This document shows, one piece after another, positions 32,512 to 40,151 of a DNA stretch of 41,056 nt. Below the pieces are notes generated by a model that saw nothing but the letters and a program-made list of their open reading frames with translations, was not told where the DNA came from and did no database searches. Origin of the DNA: an uncultured Flavobacteriales bacterium (lineage in GTDB: Bacteria; Bacteroidota; Bacteroidia; Flavobacteriales_D; CAJJDF01); the NCBI GenBank assembly GCA_905182785.1, contig CAJJDF010000018.1:1-41056 (forward strand). The letters run 5' to 3'. How positions within the stretch are numbered: the first letter of the stretch is position 1; the number at the start of each line of letters is the position of its first letter. The translations under genes and the position numbers were made by a program.

Positions 32512-32576
32512 CGGTTGGCTAAGAAATCGTAGGGGAGTTTGAAACTCTACCCTTTCAAGTTAGCACTTAGCCAAAT
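32506..32576. repeat. Structured 71-nt element at the marC stop codon (element A, attC-like)
   Basis: It starts with GCCTAAC (32506-32512), which overlaps the marC TAA, and ends with CTTAGCCAAAT. TTGGCTAAG (32515-32523) pairs with CTTAGCCAA (32566-32574), and an inner palindrome GAGTTT-G-AAACTC lies at 32535-32547. GTTAGC (32559-32564) partly complements GCCTAAC. This nested dyad resembles an integron attC site, but the second core does not match GTTRRRY. The stop codon of the next, opposite gene lies in the same element. Confidence 0.55.
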
Positions 32577-32751
32577 CAAATGTCTTTATTGTTAATTTAC
32601 TTTCAATTCTTAATATGTTTACCCAATCTTCTAAATCGATATTCCATTTAATTATTTTAGTGAAATTGTCTAACACTTCTTGTAAACGGTTAACATTTTC
32701 AGGAGAAGTACTTGTCTTATAAACAGATATTATTGTTCTTTCTGAATTCAT
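32560..32751 (-). CDS. Small HMA-like (ferredoxin-fold) protein without metal-binding cysteines
   Basis: The start is ATG 32751, giving 63 residues (MNSERTIISVYKTS...). An in-frame ATG at 32775 lies inside the upstream gene. The pattern beta-alpha-beta-beta (ISVYKT, NVNRLQEVLDNF, WNIDLEDWVNILRIES) is like small heavy-metal-associated-domain proteins of Bacteroidota, but there is no CxxC and the only Cys is the last residue, so copper-chaperone activity is unlikely. It follows the SRPBCC gene with a 7-bp gap and is likely co-transcribed with it. Its stop codon lies inside element A. The function is unknown. Confidence 0.55.
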   Translation of the reverse strand: MNSERTIISVYKTSTSPENVNRLQEVLDNFTKIIKWNIDLEDWVNILRIESKLTIKTFDLAKC

Positions 32752-32758
32752 TTTAACT

Positions 32759-33349
32759 TCATTTAGATACTTCACAATACTTTTTAAATGCAGTATTCAT
32801 TGTGTTGTATTTGACTACCATATTTTCTCTCATTGCTGGCTTCATTACTAAACCTTTCATAAGTCCGCTCATTTTTTCATAGTTAATAAATCGAGTTTTT
32901 TTTCCGGCATCAATGGATTCAAAAATATGAACGTGTTCCGCTTTCAATAATCCCCAATTAACTCCCCAAAAAAATACTTCAGGACTATTTTCGTAAACTT
33001 TGGGGTTAACTGGAGCGGGTGCAGGGTCGTTTTTTCGTCCAAAATTAATAACTAAATCTAACGTTGGTTTAGTTGTTAAATCATTTATATTTCCTTTTTT
33101 TACTGATATTTTTGGAAATACAGTGTTCCAATCACTCCATTTTTTGAAATCTAAGAATTTTGCTCTTACTACTTCTGGAGAGGCGTTAATAATAATTTCT
33201 GTAAATGCAGTAGTTTTACCAGTTACTTCAATGGCTTGCTTAATGTAAGATGTTTTTTTACTCATTTTTGTTTTCTGATTTGTGGTGTTTTGTGCTATAG
33301 TTGATAGACCGAGTACACTTATTAATAATGTTGTAATTGCTAACTTCAT
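32759..33349 (-). CDS. Secreted or periplasmic SRPBCC-domain protein
   Basis: This 196-residue protein has a signal peptide (MKLAITTLLISVLGLSTIAQ). After it comes a START/Bet v1-like SRPBCC domain: EIIINASPEVVRAKFLDFKKWSDWNTVFPKI at its N-terminus and a C-terminal long-helix segment (NMVVKYNTMNTAFKKYC). Such domains bind hydrophobic ligands in a deep cavity; the ligand is not known. Members with a signal peptide are less common than cytoplasmic ones. An internal Met (MSKKTSYIKQ, residue 29) could give a cytoplasmic form. A CACCTTTG -7-like box (33373-33380) precedes the gene, which leads the two-gene unit with the small HMA-like protein. Confidence 0.75.
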   Translation of the reverse strand: MKLAITTLLISVLGLSTIAQNTTNQKTKMSKKTSYIKQAIEVTGKTTAFTEIIINASPEVVRAKFLDFKKWSDWNTVFPKISVKKGNINDLTTKPTLDLVINFGRKNDPAPAPVNPKVYENSPEVFFWGVNWGLLKAEHVHIFESIDAGKKTRFINYEKMSGLMKGLVMKPAMRENMVVKYNTMNTAFKKYCEVSK

Positions 33350-33490
33350 TTTTGTTCTTTTTAATTATAGTACAAAGGTGAAATTTACAAAATCGGTTTA
33401 TTTAATTAAATCGCAAAATTTTGAATACATTTCGCAGAAGATTTATTTTTACTTGGTTTTGTGCATTCAGATGAGTTTTTTTTACCTTGT

Positions 33491-33560
33491 GCCTAACAAT
33501 GGAATATAGTTAACAGTTAACTATATATCTACTATGTATTTTGTTTGTTGTTATCCAAAT
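33491..33560. repeat. Third GCCTAAC...CCAAAT element (element C) with perfect 23-bp palindrome
   Basis: It begins with GCCTAAC (33491-33497), as element A does, and ends with ATCCAAAT after 70 nt (A: 71 nt). Inside, ATATAGTTAAC and GTTAACTATAT form a perfect 11-bp inverted repeat around one A (33504-33526). Only the ends and the length resemble A, so the kinship is tentative. Confidence 0.4.
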
Positions 33561-33730
33561 GTAATGAATCTAGAGGATTATTTATGTTAATTAACTCATT
33601 AATTTATAAGTGAGTATATGTTTCTGTAGTTTTGGAGCTGGAATAGGTTATTGCTTCTTTAAAACTATTTTATAGTAATAGTTGTTATTTGACTTAACTC
33701 ATTCCCTAACCAGAAAAACAATTCCCCAAA

Positions 33731-33762
33731 AAAAGGGAGAAAGCAATTGCTTTCTCCCTTTT
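33731..33762 (-). terminator. Intrinsic terminator of carB
   Basis: A perfect 32-bp palindrome centred on CAATTG, with GGGAGAAAG in the stem, lies 23 bp after the carB stop codon. A T-run follows on the minus strand. It closely resembles the hairpin at 28761-28788. Confidence 0.9.
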
Positions 33763-33785
33763 GAATAATTCTAGTTATTTGTTTT

Positions 33786-36599
33786 TTACTTACTCAATAA
33801 CATATTTCTTTCAGAATATATTTTTCTAAAGAATTTATCTTTCAAGTCATCAATGAAGTAAATTGCTTCTCCAGTCGATTTCATTTCTGGGCCAAGTTCT
33901 TTGGCAACTTCAGGGAATTTCTCGTAAGAAAACACTGGAATTTTAATTGCGTATCCTCCTTTCTTTGGGTTAAAGTTAAACTCACTCAATTTTGCTCCCA
34001 ACATTACTTTAGTTGCATAATTTACATACGGTTCGTCATAGGCTTTTGCAATAAACGGAACTGTACGAGATGCTCTTGGGTTTGCTTCAATGATGTATAC
34101 TTCGTCATCTTTTATTGCAAACTGGATGTTTATTAATCCAACTGTATTCAATGCGAGAGCAATTTTCTTAGTGTACTCAGCCATTTTTGTAAGGATTAAA
34201 TCTCCCAAGTTATAAGGCGGTAACAAAGCATATGAATCTCCAGAGTGAATTCCTGCAGGCTCTATGTGTTGCATCATTCCAATGATGTATACATTTTCTC
34301 CGTCACAAATTGCATCTGCTTCGGCTTCAATGGCTCCACCAAGAAAGTGATCGACTAAGATTTGGTTATTTGGCATATCCCTTAAGATATCTACCACATG
34401 CGTTTCCAATTCTTGCTCGTTTATTACAATCTTCATTTTTTGTCCTCCCAATACGTAAGAAGGTCTTACCAATAATGGAAATCCTAATTCTTTAGATATT
34501 TCTATGGCTTGTTCAGCACTTTCTACCACACCAAATTTTGGGTAAGGAATGTTCAATTCTTCAAGCTTGTTAGAGAATCTTCCTCTGTCTTCAGCCAAAT
34601 CTAGAGAATCGAATCCAGAACCAATGATCTTAATTCCGTGTTTTTCTAGTTTTTCAGCCAATTTAAGAGCCGTTTGCCCTCCCAGTTGCACAATTACTCC
34701 TTCAGGTTTTTCGTGACGTATAATGTCATAAATATGCTCCCAGAATACGGGTTCAAAATATAATTTATCTGCCGTATCAAAATCTGTAGAAACAGTTTCT
34801 GGATTACAGTTTATCATAATGGTTTCGTAGCCCATTTCTTTGGCTGCAAATATTCCGTGTACACAACAGTAATCAAATTCTATTCCTTGTCCAATTCTGT
34901 TTGGCCCAGATCCTAAGACAATAATTTTCTTTTTATCAGAAACTACAGACTCGTTCTCCATAGCAAACGTAGAGTAGTAGTAAGGTGTTTGTGCTTTAAA
35001 CTCTGCAGCACACGTGTCTACTAATTTATAAACTCTATTGATGTTAAATTCTTCTCTTTTAGAGTAAATTTCACTCTCCCAACATTTTAATAAGTGAGCA
35101 ACTTGTCTATCTGCGTATCCTTTTTGTTTGGCTTCAAATAATAATTCTTTAGGAATATCAGCCAAGCTATATTTCTCAATTCTTTTTTCTGTATGGATTA
35201 AATCTTCGATTTGCCTCAAGAACCAATCGTCAATTTTTGTAAGTTCTTTAATGGTTTTAAAAGGAATTCCTAGTTTTATTGCATCATACACATGGAATAA
35301 TCTATCCCAACTTGCGTGTTTCAAACTGTGTAATAATTTCTCCTGGTTTCTTTCTTCTTTTCCATCAGCCCCCAATCCGTTTCTTCCAATCTCTAGTGAT
35401 TGACAAGCTTTTTGTAAGGCTTCTTGAAACGATCCACCAATTGCCATTACTTCTCCTACCGATTTCATTTGAAGACCTAATTCACGGTTAGCTCCTTTAA
35501 ACTTATCAAAGTTCCATCTAGGAATTTTTACGATTACGTAATCCAAAGTTGGCTCGAATAAGGCAGAAGTATTTTTTGTAATCTGATTATCCAATTCATC
35601 TAAGGTGTAACCAATAGCTAATTTAGAAGCAATTTTTGCAATAGGATATCCAGTGGCTTTAGACGCTAAAGCAGAAGAACGAGAAACCCTTGGGTTGATT
35701 TCAATGGCAATAACATCTTCATTTTCATCTGGAGAAACAGCAAACTGTACGTTACATCCTCCAGCGAAGTTTCCAATCGAGCGCATCATAAGAATTGCCA
35801 TATCACGCATTTTTTGGAATGTCGTATCTGACAATGTCATAGCAGGTGCAACCGTAATTGAGTCACCCGTGTGAATTCCCATTGGATCGAAATTTTCAAT
35901 CGAACAGATAATAACTACGTTATCATTTGCATCACGCAAAAGTTCCAACTCGAACTCTTTCCAACCGAGTAATGCCTTATCGATCATTACTTCGTGAATC
36001 GGAGATATTTTTAATCCGTTTTCCAACAAGTTGTCAAACTCTTTTGGACTATGAACAATTGCTGCACCTGCACCCCCTAAAGTATAAGATGCTCGAACAC
36101 AAAGTGGAAATCCGAATTCTTGAGCAATTTCTTTTCCTTGTAAGAATGACTTTGCAGGCTTTTGTGGAGCCATTGGAACTCCAATTTTATCCATTAAAAT
36201 TCTAAATGCATCCCTATTTTCAGTGACTTCAATAGCATCAATATCTACTCCAACAATATCTACTCCATATTCATCCCATATTCCTAGTTCTTTACATTTG
36301 ATACATAAGTTCAAAGCAGTTTGTCCACCCATTGTTGGCAATACAGCATCAATGTTGTGGTTCTTCAGAATTTCTTCTACGTATTCAGGTTCTAATGGTT
36401 TAAGATAAATATTATCAGCTACCATCTTGTCTGTCATAATTGTTGCAGGGTTAGAATTGATTAGGGTAACTTCAATTCCTTCCTCTCTTAATGACCTAGC
36501 TGCTTGTGATCCGGCATAGTCAAATTCACATGCTTGCCCAATTACAATAGGTCCACTACCTATTATAAGAACTGATTTTATATCCGTATTTCTTGGCAT
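33786..36599 (-). CDS. carB: Carbamoyl-phosphate synthase large subunit, lacking the C-terminal allosteric domain
   Basis: This 937-residue protein has the duplicated CarB architecture. The first half contains a pre-ATP-grasp (IGSGPIVIGQACEFDYAG) and ATP-grasp for carboxyphosphate (EINPRVSRSSALASKATGYP). An oligomerisation segment follows (about 400-540), then a second pre-ATP-grasp (LGSGPNRIGQGIEFDYCCVH) and ATP-grasp for carbamate phosphorylation (EANPRASRTVPFIAKA). The protein ends after this, at about the point where E. coli CarB (about 1070 residues) continues with the MGS-like allosteric domain. With CarA it makes carbamoyl phosphate for arginine and pyrimidine synthesis in the cytoplasm. 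carA is not in the window. A strong terminator follows, so the end is genuine rather than a frameshift. Confidence 0.96.
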   Translation of the reverse strand: MPRNTDIKSVLIIGSGPIVIGQACEFDYAGSQAARSLREEGIEVTLINSNPATIMTDKMVADNIYLKPLEPEYVEEILKNHNIDAVLPTMGGQTALNLCIKCKELGIWDEYGVDIVGVDIDAIEVTENRDAFRILMDKIGVPMAPQKPAKSFLQGKEIAQEFGFPLCVRASYTLGGAGAAIVHSPKEFDNLLENGLKISPIHEVMIDKALLGWKEFELELLRDANDNVVIICSIENFDPMGIHTGDSITVAPAMTLSDTTFQKMRDMAILMMRSIGNFAGGCNVQFAVSPDENEDVIAIEINPRVSRSSALASKATGYPIAKIASKLAIGYTLDELDNQITKNTSALFEPTLDYVIVKIPRWNFDKFKGANRELGLQMKSVGEVMAIGGSFQEALQKACQSLEIGRNGLGADGKEERNQEKLLHSLKHASWDRLFHVYDAIKLGIPFKTIKELTKIDDWFLRQIEDLIHTEKRIEKYSLADIPKELLFEAKQKGYADRQVAHLLKCWESEIYSKREEFNINRVYKLVDTCAAEFKAQTPYYYSTFAMENESVVSDKKKIIVLGSGPNRIGQGIEFDYCCVHGIFAAKEMGYETIMINCNPETVSTDFDTADKLYFEPVFWEHIYDIIRHEKPEGVIVQLGGQTALKLAEKLEKHGIKIIGSGFDSLDLAEDRGRFSNKLEELNIPYPKFGVVESAEQAIEISKELGFPLLVRPSYVLGGQKMKIVINEQELETHVVDILRDMPNNQILVDHFLGGAIEAEADAICDGENVYIIGMMQHIEPAGIHSGDSYALLPPYNLGDLILTKMAEYTKKIALALNTVGLINIQFAIKDDEVYIIEANPRASRTVPFIAKAYDEPYVNYATKVMLGAKLSEFNFNPKKGGYAIKIPVFSYEKFPEVAKELGPEMKSTGEAIYFIDDLKDKFFRKIYSERNMLLSK

Positions 36600-36666
36600 T
36601 ATTTAGTTTTTTCTAGGTTTAATAACTGTTTAGACTCAAATTTGGTAAAATTACAGAAAATAGGGC

Positions 36667-36695
36667 AAAAAAAAAGGACAACTATTGTTGTCCTT
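36667..36695 (-). terminator. Intrinsic terminator of rpmH
   Basis: GGACAAC (36676-36682) pairs with GTTGTCC (36687-36693), extended by two A-T pairs. On the minus strand a T-run follows. It lies just beyond the rpmH stop codon and before the carB promoter region. Confidence 0.85.
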
Positions 36696-36712
36696 ATCAT
36701 TTTTTATTAACA

Positions 36713-36871
36713 TTATCTTTTTGGTCTTGCCTCGCAAGAAACAGATAGCTTTTTTCTTCCCTTCTTTCTTCTTCTAGCAAGAACTCTACGTCCATTAGCT
36801 GATGACATTCTTTCTCTGAAACCGTGTTTGTTTCTTCTCTTTCTTCTTGATGGTTGGTATGTTCTTTTCAT
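36713..36871 (-). CDS. rpmH: Ribosomal protein bL34
   Basis: This 52-residue, very basic protein begins [18 protein letters not shown] and continues with [21 protein letters not shown], the bL34 signature. It is part of the 50S subunit. The C-terminus ([10 protein letters not shown]) is a few residues longer than in many bacteria and contains a Cys. The gene is monocistronic: it has its own consensus promoter (36894-36923) and terminator (36667-36695). It is not next to rnpA, dnaA or dnaN, which neighbour rpmH in many other phyla. Confidence 0.97.
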   Translation of the reverse strand: MKRTYQPSRRKRRNKHGFRERMSSANGRRVLARRRKKGRKKLSVSCEARPKR

Positions 36872-36893
36872 ATCTGTTTATTATTACGAACTG

Positions 36894-36923
36894 CAAATTT
36901 ACATAATTTATTATTTATACAAA
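36894..36923 (-). promoter_or_regulatory. Consensus promoter of rpmH
   Basis: On the minus strand TTTG (36920-36923), an 18-bp spacer and TAAATTTG (36894-36901) match the Bacteroidota sigma-ABfr consensus (TTTG -33, TAnnTTTG -7) fully. The ATG of rpmH follows 22 bp after the -7 box, leaving a short A/T-rich leader. Confidence 0.7.
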
Positions 36924-37090
36924 GTATTATTAAAAATAATTTTAATTTTATGCAAAATAAATAGTACTTATCGTATTTATGTTTCGATATACCCCGTTAT
37001 ATAGGCATTTATTATTTGGATTGTAAAGTTAAAATTTTATCCTTTGTAGTAGATTTTTCAATTCTATTACGTAATAACTAAAAAGTAAGA

Positions 37091-38902
37091 ATGGCAAGAC
37101 CAGAAAGAATCAAATTAGAAAAAGGAACGTTTAAAAAAGCGGCTACTTTTTTTCGTTTTATAAAACCATACAAAGCAACTTTCATTCTCGGAATGATTTT
37201 TCTTTTTTTATCCAGTGTCACGGCCATGTTGTTTCCTTACCTTATGGGGCAACTTATAGGAAAAGAAAAACCGGTAGATATTGCTGGAGTAGAAACTATA
37301 ATTCCTGATGCATCTCAATGGATTGATATGAATAACACTTCTACACTTATTATTGTAATGATGTGTGTGTTTGGTGCGCAAGCCATCTTTTCTTTTTTCA
37401 GAATTTATTTGTTTGGATATTTTACTGCAAATGCTTTAAAAGACTTAAGACTCGAAGCTTTTTCTCAATTAGTTTCTTCTCCACTAAACTTTTTTAATAA
37501 AAATAAAGTAGGGGAGTTAACAAGTAGAATTTCTTCTGATGTAGAAATGTTGAGGGATACTTTAAATTCTACTTTAGCTACTTTTATTAGGCAAATAATT
37601 ACGGTAATTATTAGTTTAATTGCTTTGTTTTTTATGTCGCCAAGGCTTTGTTTTATAATGCTTGGAGTAGTTCCAGTGGTTGCAATTATTGCAGTGTTTT
37701 TTGGTAAATTCATTAAAAAAATAGCCAAAGAAACACAAGATTCGTCCGCACAATCTAATTCTGTATTGGAAGAAAGTCTCATGGGAATAAACAATGTGAA
37801 AGCATTTGCAAATGAATTTTTTGAAATAATTAGGTACAAAAAGAGAGTCATTGAAGTAAGAGACAAAACCATGAGAATTGTGAAATGGAGAGGGTTATTT
37901 ACCACTTTTGTTATCTTTTTTATGTTTGGATCCATTGTATTTGTTATTTGGCAAGGAAAACTGATGGTAGATAAGGGTGACATGAGTAATGAGAATTTTT
38001 TCAGTTTTATTTTGTACACTATTTTTGTGGGAGGAGCAATTAGTAATTTACCTGATTTATATGCTAAAGTTCAAAAGGCAGTAGGTTCTACAGAAAGTTT
38101 GATGACAATATTGGATGGAGAAACCGAAGATCTTTCTTTAAAACCAATAGAGAAACCTCTTAACTTGAAAGGGAAAGTAAATTTTAATAACGTCTCATTT
38201 TCTTACGAAACAAGGGATGATGTGGAGGTTTTAAAAGGAATAAGCATGAACGTGAAAGCTGGGCAGCAAATAGCTTTGGTTGGTCCTTCTGGTTCAGGAA
38301 AATCTACTTTGTCGGCTTTGTTGTTGCAATTTTATAAACCAATTTCAGGTTCTATATTATTTGATGATAAAAACGCAAACGAGTATTTTTTAAGTGAATT
38401 GAGAAATGAAATGGCGATTGTACCGCAAGAAGTAATTTTGTTTGGAGGAACAATAAAAGAAAACATTGCTTACGGAAACTTAAACGCTTCGGAAGAAGAA
38501 ATAATAGAAGCTGCAAAAGGAGCCAATGCACATGGCTTTATATCTGAGTTTCCAGAGGGTTACGAGACTTATGTTGGCGATAGAGGGATTCAGTTATCTG
38601 GAGGGCAGAAACAAAGAGTTGCCATTGCAAGAGCTATTCTCAAAAACCCTTCTATTCTTATTTTAGATGAAGCAACCAGTTCGCTCGATTCTGAAAGTGA
38701 ATTATTGGTGCAAGAAGCACTGGATAGGTTAATGAAAGGAAGAACTTCTTTTGTGATTGCACATAGACTATCTACAATAAAAAATTGCGATAAAATTCTT
38801 GTACTAGAAAGTGGTAATATTGTGGAATCTGGAACTCATGAAGAATTAGTGAAGTTGGAAAATGGCGTGTATAGAAATTTAAGTGAGATACAGTACAGAT
38901 AG
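37091..38902 (+). CDS. ABC transporter, fused permease-ATPase (MsbA-like exporter)
   Basis: This 603-residue half-transporter has six membrane helices in the first about 325 residues and a C-terminal ATPase: Walker A GPSGSGKST (398-406), a PQEVILFGGTIKENIAYG Q-loop region, signature LSGGQKQR (about 502), Walker B ILILDEATSSLDSES and the switch HRLST. It works as a homodimer in the inner membrane. MsbA/lipid A or drug export is the usual annotation; the substrate cannot be read from the sequence. An insertion between helices 1 and 2 (about 56-82, periplasmic) is longer than in MsbA. It stands alone, 132 bp before a GNAT gene. Confidence 0.92.
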   Translation: MARPERIKLEKGTFKKAATFFRFIKPYKATFILGMIFLFLSSVTAMLFPYLMGQLIGKEKPVDIAGVETIIPDASQWIDMNNTSTLIIVMMCVFGAQAIFSFFRIYLFGYFTANALKDLRLEAFSQLVSSPLNFFNKNKVGELTSRISSDVEMLRDTLNSTLATFIRQIITVIISLIALFFMSPRLCFIMLGVVPVVAIIAVFFGKFIKKIAKETQDSSAQSNSVLEESLMGINNVKAFANEFFEIIRYKKRVIEVRDKTMRIVKWRGLFTTFVIFFMFGSIVFVIWQGKLMVDKGDMSNENFFSFILYTIFVGGAISNLPDLYAKVQKAVGSTESLMTILDGETEDLSLKPIEKPLNLKGKVNFNNVSFSYETRDDVEVLKGISMNVKAGQQIALVGPSGSGKSTLSALLLQFYKPISGSILFDDKNANEYFLSELRNEMAIVPQEVILFGGTIKENIAYGNLNASEEEIIEAAKGANAHGFISEFPEGYETYVGDRGIQLSGGQKQRVAIARAILKNPSILILDEATSSLDSESELLVQEALDRLMKGRTSFVIAHRLSTIKNCDKILVLESGNIVESGTHEELVKLENGVYRNLSEIQYR

Positions 38903-39035
38903 TTTTCTAGACATTAGAGGTTAGAAAATAGATTTTAGAACTAACTTTATTAAATGATAGTTGTCTGTCTAAGGTTTTCTAATAAGCTTAAGATAAACTA
39001 AAGATAAAGACAAAGACTAAAACGAGAATCATACA

Positions 39036-39554
39036 ATGTTAAAAGGACAGAATATATATTTAAGAACAATAGAACCCAATGATGCTCAATTGATGTTGAA
39101 ATGGGAAAACAATTCTGAGAATTGGGCTGTGAGTAATACTTTAGTTCCATTTTCAGAGCATTTGATTTTACAATACGTGAACTCTGCTCAAGATATTTTT
39201 GAAACCAAACAATTGCGTTTTATTATTTGTGTAACAGATACGGATAAACCAATTGGAACAATAGATTTATTTGAATACGATCCTTTAAACCAAAGAGCAG
39301 GACTAGGTGTATTGATTGACGAGGTGAGTGAAAGGAATAAAGGATATGCAAATGAAGCTTTAAAACTGATGATAAGATACAGTTGGGATAGGCTAAACTT
39401 ACACGGATTGTTTTGTAATATATTTGAATCGAATGAACACAGCATTAAGTTGTTTCAGAAAAATGGATTCGTACAAACAGGAATTAAAAAAGACTGGGCA
39501 CTTATAAAAAAAAATTGGGAGAATGAATTGTTTTTTCAATTGATAAATGAATGA
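39036..39554 (+). CDS. GNAT family N-acetyltransferase (RimJ/SpeG-like)
   Basis: This 172-residue GNAT protein opens with the IYLRTIEPNDAQLMLKWENN typical of RimJ/RimL/SpeG relatives. It has a central GTIDLFEYDPLNQRAGLGVLI strand pair and the acetyl-CoA-binding motif (V..E.NKGYANEALKLMI), and ends with NEHSIKLFQKNGF. It transfers an acetyl group from acetyl-CoA to an amine, such as a protein N-terminus or spermidine; the substrate is unknown. Its stop codon overlaps the start of the next gene by 4 bp (ATGA). The last codons of its ORF and the next gene form an apparent operon with the M42 aminopeptidase. Confidence 0.9.
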   Translation: MLKGQNIYLRTIEPNDAQLMLKWENNSENWAVSNTLVPFSEHLILQYVNSAQDIFETKQLRFIICVTDTDKPIGTIDLFEYDPLNQRAGLGVLIDEVSERNKGYANEALKLMIRYSWDRLNLHGLFCNIFESNEHSIKLFQKNGFVQTGIKKDWALIKKNWENELFFQLINE

Positions 39555-40150
39555 GAAATTTTAATAGTAAAGAGAAGAAATTCTGGGATTGGTTTGTAAA
39601 AAATAAAACAAAACTAGAGGAGTTTATTGATTCTAATCAGAAGGACTATTCCATTTATCTTGAGCTAACAAGTGAACTTAAATCCTATAATGAATTGCTG
39701 AATCCCGAACTAACGGGAGACGAAGAGGGTGTTTACTGTTTTATAGTTACTCCAGATGGAATAAGAGAAGGGGTTGAGCCAACTACAAAAATAATTTATT
39801 CTGGTCCAGAAATTGTGGGATGGAAGTTTTTCAGATTTAGACAAGCAAAAGATAAATTTGGAATAAAAATTAATGAAGTAGATGTTGATATTGCAGACAT
39901 TAAAATACTAAGAAAACTAGATATTGAAAATAAGGGAGTAGACATTACTGTTTGTTTTAAAAACTATGAGGATGCAAATTCTGATTTTAAAACAGCAGGT
40001 TTTTTGATGTTGGATCATGTGGTTGGAGAAATGAATATGTTGGCAAGAGTTGATGCTGTGGATTTTTTAAGTTGGAATGATATTCCAAAACAAGAAGAAA
40101 CGATTACCTTGTTGGCGCTAAGAAAAGAAATAGAAGAAAAATTATATTAG
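39551..40150 (+). CDS. Conserved-looking hypothetical protein, 199 aa
   Basis: This soluble protein of mixed alpha/beta composition is not assigned to a named family with confidence. It starts with a charged helical part (KEKKFWDWFVKNKTKLEEF), followed by beta segments (VYCFIVTPDGI, KIIYSGPEIVGWKFFRF) and an acidic strand with EVDVDIADIKILRKL. The end includes FLMLDHVVGEMNMLARVDAVDFL. No signal peptide, membrane segment or metal-binding Cys/His cluster is visible. Overlap with the GNAT gene (4 bp) and an intergenic gap of 1 bp to the aminopeptidase gene make co-translation very likely, so it may work with one of them. Confidence 0.6.
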   Translation: MRNFNSKEKKFWDWFVKNKTKLEEFIDSNQKDYSIYLELTSELKSYNELLNPELTGDEEGVYCFIVTPDGIREGVEPTTKIIYSGPEIVGWKFFRFRQAKDKFGIKINEVDVDIADIKILRKLDIENKGVDITVCFKNYEDANSDFKTAGFLMLDHVVGEMNMLARVDAVDFLSWNDIPKQEETITLLALRKEIEEKLY

Positions 40151-40151
40151 A

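Larger units (their letters stand above)
33350..33785. other. Intergenic region with a 23-bp palindrome and the carB terminator
   Basis: These 436 bp separate the SRPBCC gene and carB. They hold a -7-like box for the SRPBCC gene (33373-33380), a GCCTAAC core at 33491 that begins a 70-nt element, and the carB terminator at 33731-33762. Between about 33570 and 33720 nothing recognisable was seen. Confidence 0.65.

Noticed and set aside
32506-32576. A definite integron attC site
   Set aside because: The first core fits RYYYAAC, but the second (GTTAGCA) does not fit GTTRRRY, and there is no integrase in the window; it is kept only as attC-like.
37465-38019. 184-codon open frame opposite the ABC transporter gene
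   Set aside because: It lies wholly inside the well-supported transporter gene, and its composition is what the complement of membrane-helix codons gives.
38906-38934. Terminator after the ABC transporter gene (TTTTCTA / TAGAAAA)
   Set aside because: Seven A/T-rich base pairs with a long loop and no clear T-run are too weak to call.
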